The notes under the pieces are model-generated. The model was not told the DNA's origin. It ran no database searches and worked only from the letters and a program-made list of their open reading frames with translations. A stretch of DNA of 8,710 bases from JBEKCP01 sp050014815 (GTDB taxonomy: Bacteria; Planctomycetota; Planctomycetia; Pirellulales; Thermoguttaceae): NCBI GenBank assembly GCA_050014815.1, contig JBEKCP010000227.1:1-8710 (forward strand). Direction: 5' to 3'. Positions 1-7,191 of the stretch are shown piece by piece (within the stretch, counting starts at the first letter, position 1; every line of letters begins with the position of its first letter). Made by a program: the position numbers and the translations under genes.

Positions 1-1063
1 GGAAGTAACTCGCCGCAAAGTATTCGATCAGGTAGCAGATCACCCCCTGGATCAAGAGCGACAAGAGCACGGCCCGCGGAATGTCCCGCTTCGCATTCTT
101 GGCTTCTTCTCCCATCGACGTGACGGACTCGAACCCGACCAGGATCAGGATCGCGATGCAGGCCTGCACGATAATGAAGCTGAAATTGTGGGGCGCGACG
201 ACCGACGCCGCCGTTTGATGAAACTGGAAGGTGTCGGTCTTGCCAAGCTCGGGATGCTCCTTGTCCACGAGCTCCTGCGTGATGTCGTTGCCCTTATACT
301 CCAGCACGAGCGGCTTGTCGGCCCCGCTGTCCTGCTCGACGACGTACTTGCCCTGGGCGTCCTTGAGCGGCTTGTCGTCGGGGCCGTTCTTCAGCACGAC
401 CTGGATCGGATTGCCGTCGGGATCGAGCGTGTAGCCGACCGATCCCTCGGTATGGTTCAGCCGGTAGCCGATGGCAATGACGGCGAAGACCAAGAGCGCG
501 CTGATCTGCACGATGTTGATTGCGATGTTGACCCCGGTCGCCCCCACGATGCCCCGGTAGGCGATATAGGCCACGCCGAAGGAGAAGACGACGCAGAAGG
601 CGATCATGAGCGTCGGGCTGTTGATGGCGGGGTTGAACACCTCGGGCCAGAGCTGGCCGGCGAGCCAGCCGAACAGGATGGCCGTCACGGCGACCATCAC
701 GCCCGGATAAACCCAATAGTACAGGTGGCTTGCCCAGCCGGTAATGAACTTGGCCAGCCGCGCGAATTTATAGGCGCGGGTCTTCGAGAGGAACGCCTGC
801 TCGGCGAAGAAGTACGACGAGCCCGCCCCAGGGTAGAGCTTCGAGAGTTCGGCGTACGAGATGGCCGTCGCGAAGCACAACAGGAGCGCCACGACGATGC
901 CGAACCAAATGGCCGAGCCGGCCATCGGGGCCCCGTATTGACACTGCATTGCGAACGTCAGCCACAAGAACGCCCCCGGCGCGATCAGCGCCATGGCGTT
1001 CATCGTCAGGCCGGTCAGGCCCAAGGTCTTCTTCATCTGAACGGGTTGGGATTCGGAAGCCAT
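1..1063 (-). CDS. APC-superfamily amino acid permease (3' end outside window)
   Basis: A membrane transporter of the amino acid-polyamine-organocation superfamily, expected to move an amino acid across the cytoplasmic membrane; the substrate cannot be read. I translated 354 open codons from the ATG at 1061-1063 to the window edge. TM1 is about residues 16-37 (LTMNAMALIAPGAFLW), TM2 about 46-66 followed by SYAELSKLYPGAGSSYFF, TM3 about 97-130, TM4 about 150-170, TM5 about 176-200 and TM6 about 294-315. TM6 is followed by GEEAKNAKRDIPRA (residues 318-331), the cytoplasmic signature of the family. An upstream GAGG (within 1071-1076) supports the start. The TM5-TM6 loop, about residues 204-293, is far longer than usual and polar; by APC topology it faces outward. 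The last half dozen helices lie beyond the window. No gene abuts it upstream. Confidence 0.92.
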   Translation of the reverse strand, partial: MASESQPVQMKKTLGLTGLTMNAMALIAPGAFLWLTFAMQCQYGAPMAGSAIWFGIVVALLLCFATAISYAELSKLYPGAGSSYFFAEQAFLSKTRAYKFARLAKFITGWASHLYYWVYPGVMVAVTAILFGWLAGQLWPEVFNPAINSPTLMIAFCVVFSFGVAYIAYRGIVGATGVNIAINIVQISALLVFAVIAIGYRLNHTEGSVGYTLDPDGNPIQVVLKNGPDDKPLKDAQGKYVVEQDSGADKPLVLEYKGNDITQELVDKEHPELGKTDTFQFHQTAASVVAPHNFSFIIVQACIAILILVGFESVTSMGEEAKNAKRDIPRAVLLSLLIQGVICYLIEYFAASYF

Positions 1064-1146
1064 CGGACACCTCGCATTCTCGGGACGGGAAAACGGACTA
1101 CCGAGAAGAGGGAAGGCAAATGTCGTGCCATGACGCTCACCTCACG

Positions 1147-1214
1147 TTTAGCGGGCGGGCTTGCCCGCCGAGTGAATCGTTGCCCCGGCCCGGCGGGCAA
1201 GCCCGCCCGCTAAA
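1147..1214. repeat. Perfect 24-bp inverted repeat (REP/BIME-like)
   Basis: Positions 1147-1170 are the exact reverse complement of 1191-1214, with a 20-base spacer. Each arm also folds on itself: GGCGGGC-TT-GCCCGCC at 1154-1169, and its mirror in the other arm. Nested palindromes facing each other resemble paired REP sequences (BIMEs). It lies between divergent genes, so it is not needed as a shared terminator. There is no adjacent T-run. Confidence 0.85.
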
Positions 1215-1248
1215 CCGCGATAGCTGTCGTAAGACGCGTCAATAATTG

Positions 1249-1279
1249 TTGACGATCATGGACATGGCATCCGCATAAT
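1249..1279 (+). promoter_or_regulatory. Weak promoter candidate TTGACG / CATAAT
   Basis: TTGACG at 1249-1254 and CATAAT at 1274-1279 each match the sigma-70 consensus at five of six bases, but the spacer is 19 bases, longer than ideal. A short inverted repeat overlaps the -10 and the likely start site, as an operator could. If real, the leader to the gene at 1525 would be about 240 bases. Confidence 0.25.
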
Positions 1280-1470
1280 GCTTATTACACTGGCATTATC
1301 TGCACATGAACAAGGCATTTGTGGCACGCGCCACGTCATTTAGAATCGCATTTCCGCCGTCGTCACCGCGTCAGTACCGCTCTTGCATCACCCTAGCGTC
1401 CTATCGGACCCCTAATAAGAATGGTCTAGCAGCATCAGGCTTTGGCATCTGAAATGCTCCTCGTCTGACA

Positions 1471-1476
1471 TATAAT
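1471..1476 (+). promoter_or_regulatory. Consensus -10 box TATAAT before the phosphatase/kinase gene
   Basis: A perfect TATAAT sits 48 bases before the ATG at 1525, which would give a leader of about 40 bases. No good -35 is found at 16-18 bases; TTGGCA at 1442-1447 is too far away (23-base spacer). Confidence 0.4.
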
Positions 1477-1524
1477 CTAGAGACGTGAATCCTTCACCGG
1501 TTCCAGACGGTCCCGGGGTCAGCG

Positions 1525-3306
1525 ATGGAGATCACCTACGCCTGCCTTTCGTCGCAGGGACCTGTCCGGTCGAACAACGAGGACTTCGTAGGGTTCTGGT
1601 CCCCCCAAAGCCAGGATCTTGCCCGGTCCCACGGTGCACTGGTCGTCATTGCGGACGGCGTGGGAGGGCAGGGGCAGGGAGAGGTGGCCAGCCAGTTGGC
1701 CGTCCAGTCGGCGCTGGCCGCATTCGAGGGGTCCAAGCCCGACGTGCCGCCGAAGCAGCTCTTGTGGCAGGTCTTCAATGCCGCCAACCTGGCGGTCTAC
1801 GACCGCGGCATGGCCCAACGGGCCGATGGCCGCATGGCCACCACCCTGACCGCCGCCTGTTTCCGCCACAACGAGGTGACGATCGCCCATGTGGGCGACT
1901 GCCGCGCCTACCTCGTCCAGGGCGGACGCATCCAGCAGCTTACGTCGGACCACTCGTACGTGGCCATGCAGTTGAAACTCGGGCTGATCTCGGCCAAGGA
2001 GGCCGCCACCAGCGACATGCGAAGCCTCCTGACCCGGAGCGTCGGCCGCGACCCCGTCGTGCAGGTCGATTTTCACACCCAGCCGGTCTATGGCGGCGAC
2101 CTTTTCATCCAGTGCTCCGACGGCCTGCACCACTGCGTTACCGAGGAGGAGATCGCCGAGATCGTGACGCACGCCCGTCCGGACGAGGCTTGCCGCCAAC
2201 TTGTGGCCCTGGCGGAAAAGCGCGGGACCGACGATAATCTCTCCGTGCAGGTGGTGCGGATCGACCGCGTCGAAGAGGTGATGTTCTACCGCGGATTGCC
2301 GATCTACCGCGAATTCGAGCCGCCGATGAGCAACGAAGTCGAAGTGGGCCAGGTCCTGGACGGGCGATTCCACATTACGGAGGTCATCAGCCGCAGCGGC
2401 ATGGCCTCGATCTTCAAGGCGGTCGATCTGGCGACCAAGCAGCCGGCGGCCGTGAAGATCCCGTTCATGCAGTTCGAGAGCGACCCCGCCTTCTTCAGCC
2501 GGTTCCAGCGCGAGGAGGCCATCGGCAGGACCCTGAGCCACCCCTACGTGCTGCGGATCCTGCCGGTCGAAGAGAAGAGCCGGCCCTACATCGCCATGGA
2601 GTATCTCGACGGCCAGACGCTCCGCCAGGTCCTCCAGAGCGTCGAGCGGATGCCGGTGGCCGACGCCCTGGCGATCGCTGGGCGGATCTGCGAGGCCCTG
2701 GAGTACCTGCACTCGCAAAACGTCATCCATCGCGACCTGAAGCCGGAGAACGTGATGCTCTGCCGCGACGGCAGCATCCGCATCATGGACTTCGGCATCG
2801 CCAAGGTGGCCGGCCTGCGGCGGCTGACGTTCACGGGCTTCTCGGCCTCGATGGGCACTCCCGATTACATGGCCCCCGAGCAGGTGAAGGGCAAGCGGGG
2901 CGACGCGCGGACCGACCTTTACAGCCTCGGCGTGATGCTCTACGAGATGACCACCGGGGCGCTGCCGTTCGAGGGGAACAACCCTTACGCGATCATGCAC
3001 GCCCGGCTGGTCGGCGATCCGGTGGCGCCGCGGAAGTGGAACCCGGAGCTTTCGCCCCAGGTCGAGGAGATCATCCTCCACGCCCTGGAGCGGCAGCCGT
3101 TCGACCGGTATCCGTCGGCCGCCGCGATGAAGATCGAGCTGGACCATCCGTCGTCGGTGGCGTTGACGGGGCGCCGCGAGCGGCTGCGGCCGCAGGTGCC
3201 CTGGAGGAGCCGGTGGCGCTCGATGCGGGTCGTGGTATTGGCCATTTTGCTGCCGATTGCGCTCCTGGCGGCGCTCTTGCTGGCGGCATGGCTCCGGCGG
3301 CGGTAA
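1525..3306 (+). CDS. Bifunctional PP2C-type protein phosphatase / Ser-Thr protein kinase, membrane-anchored
   Basis: A 593-residue fusion of two opposing signalling enzymes. Residues 1-247 are a PPM/PP2C phosphatase: RSNNED (D20), ADGVGG (D44), HVGDCRAY, SDG (D199) and TDDN (D237) supply the expected metal-binding acidic residues. Residues about 276-540 are a Hanks-type kinase: VK lysine K311, candidate alpha-C glutamate E330, HRDLKPEN (residues 402-409), DFG (422-424) and APE (450-452). The glycine loop is atypical: the three canonical glycines of GxGxxG align with S289, S291 and A294. A basic linker (549-568) leads to a single hydrophobic helix (about 569-589) and RRR, so both enzymes should face the cytoplasm with no external sensor domain. 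The family is known as bifunctional kinase/phosphatase. Transcription is apparently monocistronic. The Shine-Dalgarno is weak; the ATG was chosen because the PP2C fold starts at once after it. Confidence 0.95.
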   Translation: MEITYACLSSQGPVRSNNEDFVGFWSPQSQDLARSHGALVVIADGVGGQGQGEVASQLAVQSALAAFEGSKPDVPPKQLLWQVFNAANLAVYDRGMAQRADGRMATTLTAACFRHNEVTIAHVGDCRAYLVQGGRIQQLTSDHSYVAMQLKLGLISAKEAATSDMRSLLTRSVGRDPVVQVDFHTQPVYGGDLFIQCSDGLHHCVTEEEIAEIVTHARPDEACRQLVALAEKRGTDDNLSVQVVRIDRVEEVMFYRGLPIYREFEPPMSNEVEVGQVLDGRFHITEVISRSGMASIFKAVDLATKQPAAVKIPFMQFESDPAFFSRFQREEAIGRTLSHPYVLRILPVEEKSRPYIAMEYLDGQTLRQVLQSVERMPVADALAIAGRICEALEYLHSQNVIHRDLKPENVMLCRDGSIRIMDFGIAKVAGLRRLTFTGFSASMGTPDYMAPEQVKGKRGDARTDLYSLGVMLYEMTTGALPFEGNNPYAIMHARLVGDPVAPRKWNPELSPQVEEIILHALERQPFDRYPSAAAMKIELDHPSSVALTGRRERLRPQVPWRSRWRSMRVVVLAILLPIALLAALLLAAWLRRR

Positions 3307-3337
3307 GAGCGTACTTTGAAATTGCGAACGAAAGGTC

Positions 3338-3358
3338 CCCTCTCCCTCTGGGAGAGGG
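3338..3358. repeat. Short palindrome CCCTCTCCC / GGGAGAGGG
   Basis: A 9-bp perfect stem (3338-3346 with 3350-3358) and a 3-base loop, located 32 bases after the phosphatase/kinase stop codon. It could act as a hairpin at the transcript end, but no T-run follows. I recall similar CCCTCTCCC...GGGAGAGGG units as dispersed repeats in planctomycete-like genomes; that is memory, not a search result. Confidence 0.55.
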
Positions 3359-3439
3359 TCAGTGTGAGGGCCGTCTGCGAGCGCAAACCGGCCAGGACGG
3401 CCATTCCAAGGAACCCGCGAAACCGTTATCTTATAACAT

Positions 3440-3991
3440 ATGACTGGACGGCAGTTCTACGACTGGCAGACATCCGGCGGGGCGGACGACGTGATGCGAT
3501 TGGTCGACGCCCTGGAGCGGGCGGAGCTGTCCTGGTGTGTCATCGGGGGAGTGGCCGTCAACCACTGGGCCGCCGAGCCCATGGTCACGCGAGACGTGGA
3601 CTTCGTGGTCGCCACCGCCCAGATCGACCGGGCCGTCGAAGTGCTCACTGAGGCAGGCTTCACGGCAGAGAGGCACGAGTGGTCGATCAACTTCCAAGGC
3701 AGGTCGCAGGTGAGCGTGCAACTCAGCACCGAGGAATTCTACCGCGACTTCCCCGCTCGCTCCGTCCCGGCCGACGTACACGGCATCCTTTTGCGAGTGG
3801 CGTCGCTGGAAGACACTCTGGCCGGGAAAATTAAGGCCTGGAACGAGCCCGGCCGCCGGCCCAGCAAGCGGGTTAAGGACCTGGCCGACATAGCGCGACT
3901 GATGGAAGCGCACCCGCACCTGCGGGCCCGCCTTCCCGAGAAGCTCCGGCAGTCGCTGGAAGCGACAGCCGGCAGCTCCGGGGACACATGA
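3440..3991 (+). CDS. Solitary nucleotidyltransferase-like protein (MNT / AbiEii-type fold)
   Basis: A 183-residue protein with the pattern of the minimal nucleotidyltransferase superfamily: WCVIGGVAVNHW (GG at 36-37), then TRDVDFVV with the DxD pair D52/D54. A C-terminal basic/acidic segment (residues 128-153, K130, K146, D147, D150) is typical of AbiEii-like and related uncharacterised transferases. Such proteins transfer nucleotides to tRNA, proteins or small molecules; some are toxins of type IV or MNT-HEPN pairs. Here there is no HEPN, AbiEi or other antitoxin-like partner next to it, so a toxin role is not supported. No Shine-Dalgarno precedes the ATG; the AT-rich TTATCTTATAACAT just upstream could mean a leaderless message. 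It is separated by 133 bases from the kinase gene and probably not cotranscribed. Confidence 0.8.
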   Translation: MTGRQFYDWQTSGGADDVMRLVDALERAELSWCVIGGVAVNHWAAEPMVTRDVDFVVATAQIDRAVEVLTEAGFTAERHEWSINFQGRSQVSVQLSTEEFYRDFPARSVPADVHGILLRVASLEDTLAGKIKAWNEPGRRPSKRVKDLADIARLMEAHPHLRARLPEKLRQSLEATAGSSGDT

Positions 3992-4211
3992 CCTGACCCC
4001 AGTTTAGCGATCCCTCACTGCGGCACCGCTTCTCCGCTTTGGAAAATCGCGAAGTTGATGACCAACAGCCGCGACGGCACCGGGAGCCAGGGACTGGAAA
4101 TTGGCGGCTCTGCTGGCCAACACAACGCCGCCGGTAAACCCGTCGGGCTTGCAAGCGATTCCCTCGCCGTGCGAAAACGGCAGGCGTTTGCCGCTGGGGC
4201 TGACAATCAAA
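3992..4211. other. Intergenic stretch without a convincing gene
   Basis: This 220-base gap lies between two convergent stop codons. A minus-strand frame of 68 codons (4004-4210) starts right after the symporter stop, but has no ribosome site and no domain I recognise, and its codon bias fades in the second half. The gap begins with GACCTGACCCCAG (about 3990-4003), which looks like one arm of a palindromic repeat whose partner is absent or decayed. No terminator with a T-run was found. Confidence 0.4.
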
Positions 4212-6071
4212 TCACCCCCGGAAGTAAACGTACGCGCCGATGATGCACGCCAGGACGAAGGCCGACGCCAGAACGTCGCGCCAGTCCCAACTGGCGCGGG
4301 TCCGGCGGCTGTCTTCCTCCGTCGCGGTGCCGAACGTCAGGCTGCGGATCTTCTCCTCGGCAGGCGCGGCCGTCAGGCAACTGACCGCCACCATCACCAC
4401 GGCCGACACCACCGTGATCAGCACGCTGAAGTACTGGAAGTTGATGTTGTTCGTGATCCAGAGGGGCGATCCTTGCGCGTAGAGTTTCTGGATGCAAGAA
4501 GGAAAGTTATCCAAGCCCAGGGTGACCGGTGTATCGACCAGCATGCGGAAGACGCCCAGGATGAAACCGACGACCATGGCCCAGAGGCAGCCCTTGGCAT
4601 TGAGCCGCTTGAAGAATACGCCGAAGAAGAAGACCACGAAGATGGGCGGCGCGAGGTAGCTTTGTATCTCCTGGAGATACTTGTAGAGGCTGTCCGCGTG
4701 CCGAACGACGGGGATCCACGCCAGGGCGATGGCCACCATCACGGCCGTGGCAATCCGGCCGGTGCGCACGAGCTCATGCTGACTGGCCCGAGGTTTCCAC
4801 TTTCCATAGAGGTCCACGGTAAAAAGGGTGGAACACGCGTTGAATACGCCCGCCAGCGAGCCCATCAGGGCCGAAAGCAGGCCGGCCACCACGAGGCCCC
4901 GCAAACCAGTGGGCAACATGTACTTGACCATTAGCGGGAATGCGCCCTGAACCTCTTTGGGAATCGCTTTGCCGTCCGGCCCGAGAATCGTCCCGAGACC
5001 GGGGACCTTGCCGCTCCGGGCGAGCGCGAAGCAGATCAGGCCGGGGATGATGAACAGATATACGGGAAACAGCTTGAGGAAGGCGGCGAAGATACTGCCG
5101 CGGCGGGCGATCTGTTCGCTGGGGGCGCCCAAGGCGCGCTGCACGATGTACTGGTCGGTACACCAGTACCACAGGCCGATGATCGGCGCGCAAATAGCCA
5201 TGCCCAACCAGGGGAAGTTGCCGTTGAAGTACCACGCCTCTCTCACGATCTCGCCGGCCGCGTTCTTCTCCAGCACGGGCGCCCAGGTTCCCTCGACGCC
5301 CGGCGGGATGAGCGGCTTCCAGAGATTGAACATGTCGGAGCCGCAAATCCGCCGGAGTTCCGTCCAGCCGCCCAGTGCATACAGCCCGTACACCGTGAGC
5401 ACGGCAGAACCGGTGATCAGCACGACCGTTTGCACGGCGTCGTTGTAGGCCACGGCGCGCATCCCGCCGATCGCGGTATACAAGCCGGTCAGCACGATCA
5501 CCAGGATCGATCCGATCCAGAAACTGTCGATATCGATCCAGCCCGCCTTCAAGTGAATATCCGGCAGCAGGACGCTGAACACGATGCCGCCGGCGAAGAT
5601 GCCCACCGCGATCTTCGAGACGATGAACGTGATCAGCGAGACCACGGAGAGGACGTAGCGCGAGCCGGGCGAAAACCGCCGCTCGAGAAACTCCGGCATG
5701 GTGAAGACCATCGAGCGGGCGTAGAAGGGAACGAAGACCCACGCCAGCACAAGGAGGCACCAGGCGTGCAGCTCGTAATGGGCCATGGCCACGCCGTCCT
5801 TGGCGCCGGACCCGGCCAGGCCCACCACGTGCTCCGAGCCGATGTTCGAGGCGAAGATCGAGGCGCCGATGATCCACCAACTCAGGTTGCGGCCGGCCAG
5901 GAAGTAGTCGGCGGCCGTGTCTTTGCCCTTGAGCACGACCCACCACGCCACGCCCAACAGGACGCAGAAATAGAGGCCGATCATGAGCCAGTCCAGCCCG
6001 CCGAGCGAGGCGCCGGCCCCCGGGGGGGAAGACAACTCTGCGGCGGCCAGAAGAGTTGAGAGAGAAGTCAT
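4212..6071 (-). CDS. Sodium:solute symporter, SGLT-type (SSS/SLC5 family)
   Basis: A 619-residue integral membrane protein that should use the sodium gradient to import a solute, most likely a sugar or related polyol; the substrate is not certain. Family marks: KDTAADYFLAGRNLSWWIIG (residues 50-69), SNIGSEHVVGLAGSGA (75-90), WYWCTDQYIVQRAL (301-314, strongly SGLT-like), and SALMGSLAGVFNACSTLFTV (400-419) in the helix that carries the SSS signature. I count about 14 hydrophobic helices: the first at about 26-47, the last at about 599-616. Length fits bacterial SGLT-like members. Residues 244-288 form a longer polar loop. The ATG at 6071 lacks a Shine-Dalgarno; the next methionine (residue 30) already lies inside the first helix, so the upstream start is preferred. 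It stands alone on its strand, with no sugar-catabolic partner in the window. Confidence 0.95.
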   Translation of the reverse strand: MTSLSTLLAAAELSSPPGAGASLGGLDWLMIGLYFCVLLGVAWWVVLKGKDTAADYFLAGRNLSWWIIGASIFASNIGSEHVVGLAGSGAKDGVAMAHYELHAWCLLVLAWVFVPFYARSMVFTMPEFLERRFSPGSRYVLSVVSLITFIVSKIAVGIFAGGIVFSVLLPDIHLKAGWIDIDSFWIGSILVIVLTGLYTAIGGMRAVAYNDAVQTVVLITGSAVLTVYGLYALGGWTELRRICGSDMFNLWKPLIPPGVEGTWAPVLEKNAAGEIVREAWYFNGNFPWLGMAICAPIIGLWYWCTDQYIVQRALGAPSEQIARRGSIFAAFLKLFPVYLFIIPGLICFALARSGKVPGLGTILGPDGKAIPKEVQGAFPLMVKYMLPTGLRGLVVAGLLSALMGSLAGVFNACSTLFTVDLYGKWKPRASQHELVRTGRIATAVMVAIALAWIPVVRHADSLYKYLQEIQSYLAPPIFVVFFFGVFFKRLNAKGCLWAMVVGFILGVFRMLVDTPVTLGLDNFPSCIQKLYAQGSPLWITNNINFQYFSVLITVVSAVVMVAVSCLTAAPAEEKIRSLTFGTATEEDSRRTRASWDWRDVLASAFVLACIIGAYVYFRG

Positions 6072-6309
6072 GGGGTTAGGCTTTCAGTGCAAACAGCCCA
6101 TCCTGAAACACGTCCGAGAAGCAGGACCGTTGAGCGAACCCAGCGGGTAGATGTCTCCACAGCTTCGATGCGACCTCGTTGTTACGCGGTTTCCTTCTCG
6201 ACGCCAGAAACGGAAATGGTACCCGATCTCTGCCGTCGCCGCCACGGGGGGTACGACGGTGAAAATCGCCCATGAATTATCGGGACTGGCCGCGGCCGGC
6301 TGAGCGTCT
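6072..6309. other. Intergenic region between divergent symporter and HD-protein genes
   Basis: About 240 bases upstream of both genes. Open frames are present on both strands, but none shows a domain, ribosome site or compositional bias that would support a gene. The region should contain the symporter promoter, but I could not identify a -35/-10 pair on that strand. Confidence 0.4.
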
Positions 6310-6315
6310 TATACT
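6310..6315 (+). promoter_or_regulatory. -10 candidate TATACT for the HD-domain gene
   Basis: TATACT matches five of six consensus bases. At a 17-base spacing the -35 would be TGGCCG, which is poor. A start of transcription near 6322 would give a 57-base leader to the ATG at 6379, or a leaderless message from the GTG at 6322. Confidence 0.3.
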
Positions 6316-6378
6316 TAGGGGGTGCAGCAGAAGCCCCGCGCCGCATTGACGGGCTGTTCTTCGGCGCGATTTCCTGAC

Positions 6379-7146
6379 ATGTCACGCGACCCAAAACGCC
6401 GCCAGGTCATCTTCGAGGCCGCCAGGCTGCTCTATTCGCGGGACGAGTCGGAGTACCACCGGGCCAAGTTCCGGGCAGCTTGGCAGGTCTACGGCGGCGA
6501 GTTCTCCCAGGGCGATCTCCCCGCCAATCGCGAGGTCCGCCGGCAGGTCCTCGAGTTCGCCCGGGCCGACCATCGGGAGGAAAAAGGGGACTGTCCCCAT
6601 TTGCCGGAACGGCCCGGAGGCGGGCACCATGCTCGCATGGTCGTCGCACAAATGGGGACTGTCCCCTTTTTCCCTCCAGGCGACCGCTTTCTCGTCTATG
6701 CACGGCTGCTGGCGCCGCTGGAGAAGATCCGTGAGAACCGCCAGGCGCACCCGGAAGGCGACCTGCTCTACCACAGCCTCCAGGTGTTCGAGCTGGCACG
6801 TCAGGAACTGCCCTACGACGAGGAGTTCCTGCTGGCGGCGCTGCTGCACGACGTGGGCAAGGCCATTGATCCGCGGGAGCACGCGGCGGCGGCCCTGGAG
6901 CTGCTCGACGGGTTCGTCACGCCGCGGACGGCCTGGCTGATCGAGCACCACGACGAGGGCCTGGCCCTGGCCGACCACACGCTTGGCGTGCGGTCGCGGC
7001 GGCAGCTGGCAGCCTCGGCCGACTTCGAGGAGTTGAGGCTCCTGGCCCGCTGCGACCGCCGGGGGCGGCAAGTCGGCGTCCCCGTGCCCGACATCGAGGA
7101 GGCCCTGCAATACGTCCGCGACTTGGCCGCGATGTGCGGGGAGTAG
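6379..7146 (+). CDS. HD-domain protein with a palindromic element inserted in frame
   Basis: A predicted metal-dependent HD-superfamily protein, 255 residues from this ATG. Residue numbers count from the ATG. The N-terminal helical part is about 1-65 (RRQVIFEAARLLYSRDESEY). The HD domain is about 101-240: LLYHSLQVFE (H132), LLHDVGKAID (H157, D158), IEHHDEG (H190, H191) and a late aspartate in ARCDRRGR (D226). These are the conserved metal ligands of nucleotide-hydrolysing or CCA-transferase-like HD domains; the substrate is unknown. Residues about 66-100 are encoded by a palindromic repeat (separate entry) and look foreign: rich in G, P and H, with GDCPHL and MGTVPFF. A GTG at 6322 in the same frame would add 19 residues; the ATG is preferred because MSRDPKRRQ looks like a natural N-terminus. 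Neither start has a good ribosome site. Confidence 0.85.
   Translation: MSRDPKRRQVIFEAARLLYSRDESEYHRAKFRAAWQVYGGEFSQGDLPANREVRRQVLEFARADHREEKGDCPHLPERPGGGHHARMVVAQMGTVPFFPPGDRFLVYARLLAPLEKIRENRQAHPEGDLLYHSLQVFELARQELPYDEEFLLAALLHDVGKAIDPREHAAAALELLDGFVTPRTAWLIEHHDEGLALADHTLGVRSRRQLAASADFEELRLLARCDRRGRQVGVPVPDIEEALQYVRDLAAMCGE
6575..6677. mobile_element. Small palindromic (REP/MITE-like) element inside the HD-domain gene
   Basis: Arms of 29 bases face each other: 6575-6603 against the reverse complement of 6649-6677, matching at 26 of 29 positions. Each arm carries its own hairpin, GGGGAC-T-GTCCCC, flanked outside by an A5/T5 run and inside by ATTTG/CAAAT. The 45-base centre contains a further palindrome-like stretch (ACCATGCTCGCATGGT, 6627-6642). 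It has no coding capacity of its own, so mobility would need a transposase in trans. All codons across it in the host frame are open, so it is translated. Boundaries are approximate and no target duplication is evident. Confidence 0.8.
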
Positions 7147-7191
7147 GCGTCGCAGGCGTAGCACTTCTGGGGTCGCACGTCACGTTTTTTG

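Larger units (their letters stand above)
1215..1524. other. Gene-free leader region upstream of the phosphatase/kinase gene
   Basis: No credible coding frame is seen across this interval. It is richer in A+T than the flanking genes. It holds two promoter-like sites, listed separately, and a 7-bp inverted repeat, ATAATGC (1275-1281) against GCATTAT (1293-1299), near the upstream site. Nothing recognisable as a riboswitch or small RNA was found by eye. Confidence 0.5.

Noticed and set aside
188..1213. Open frame of 341 codons on the plus strand over the permease
   Set aside because: The minus-strand permease frame has helices and the GEEAKNAKRDIPRA signature. The plus translation is charged and featureless.
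1519..3147. Very long open frame on the minus strand opposite the phosphatase/kinase gene
   Set aside because: Antisense shadow caused by high GC. The plus frame carries complete PP2C and kinase motifs; the minus translation is arginine/histidine-rich with no recognisable domain.
3440..3991. Toxin-antitoxin module
   Set aside because: Only the nucleotidyltransferase-like gene is present. No partner frame of plausible composition exists in 3307-3439 or 3992-4211.
5430..6059. Open frame of 209 codons on the plus strand opposite the symporter
   Set aside because: Antisense of the symporter; the translation is low-complexity D/H/R/G and has no family pattern.
7147..7191. Rho-independent terminator after the HD-domain gene
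   Set aside because: There is a T6 run, but no stable stem directly before it; ACGTCACGT gives only four pairs with a one-base loop.
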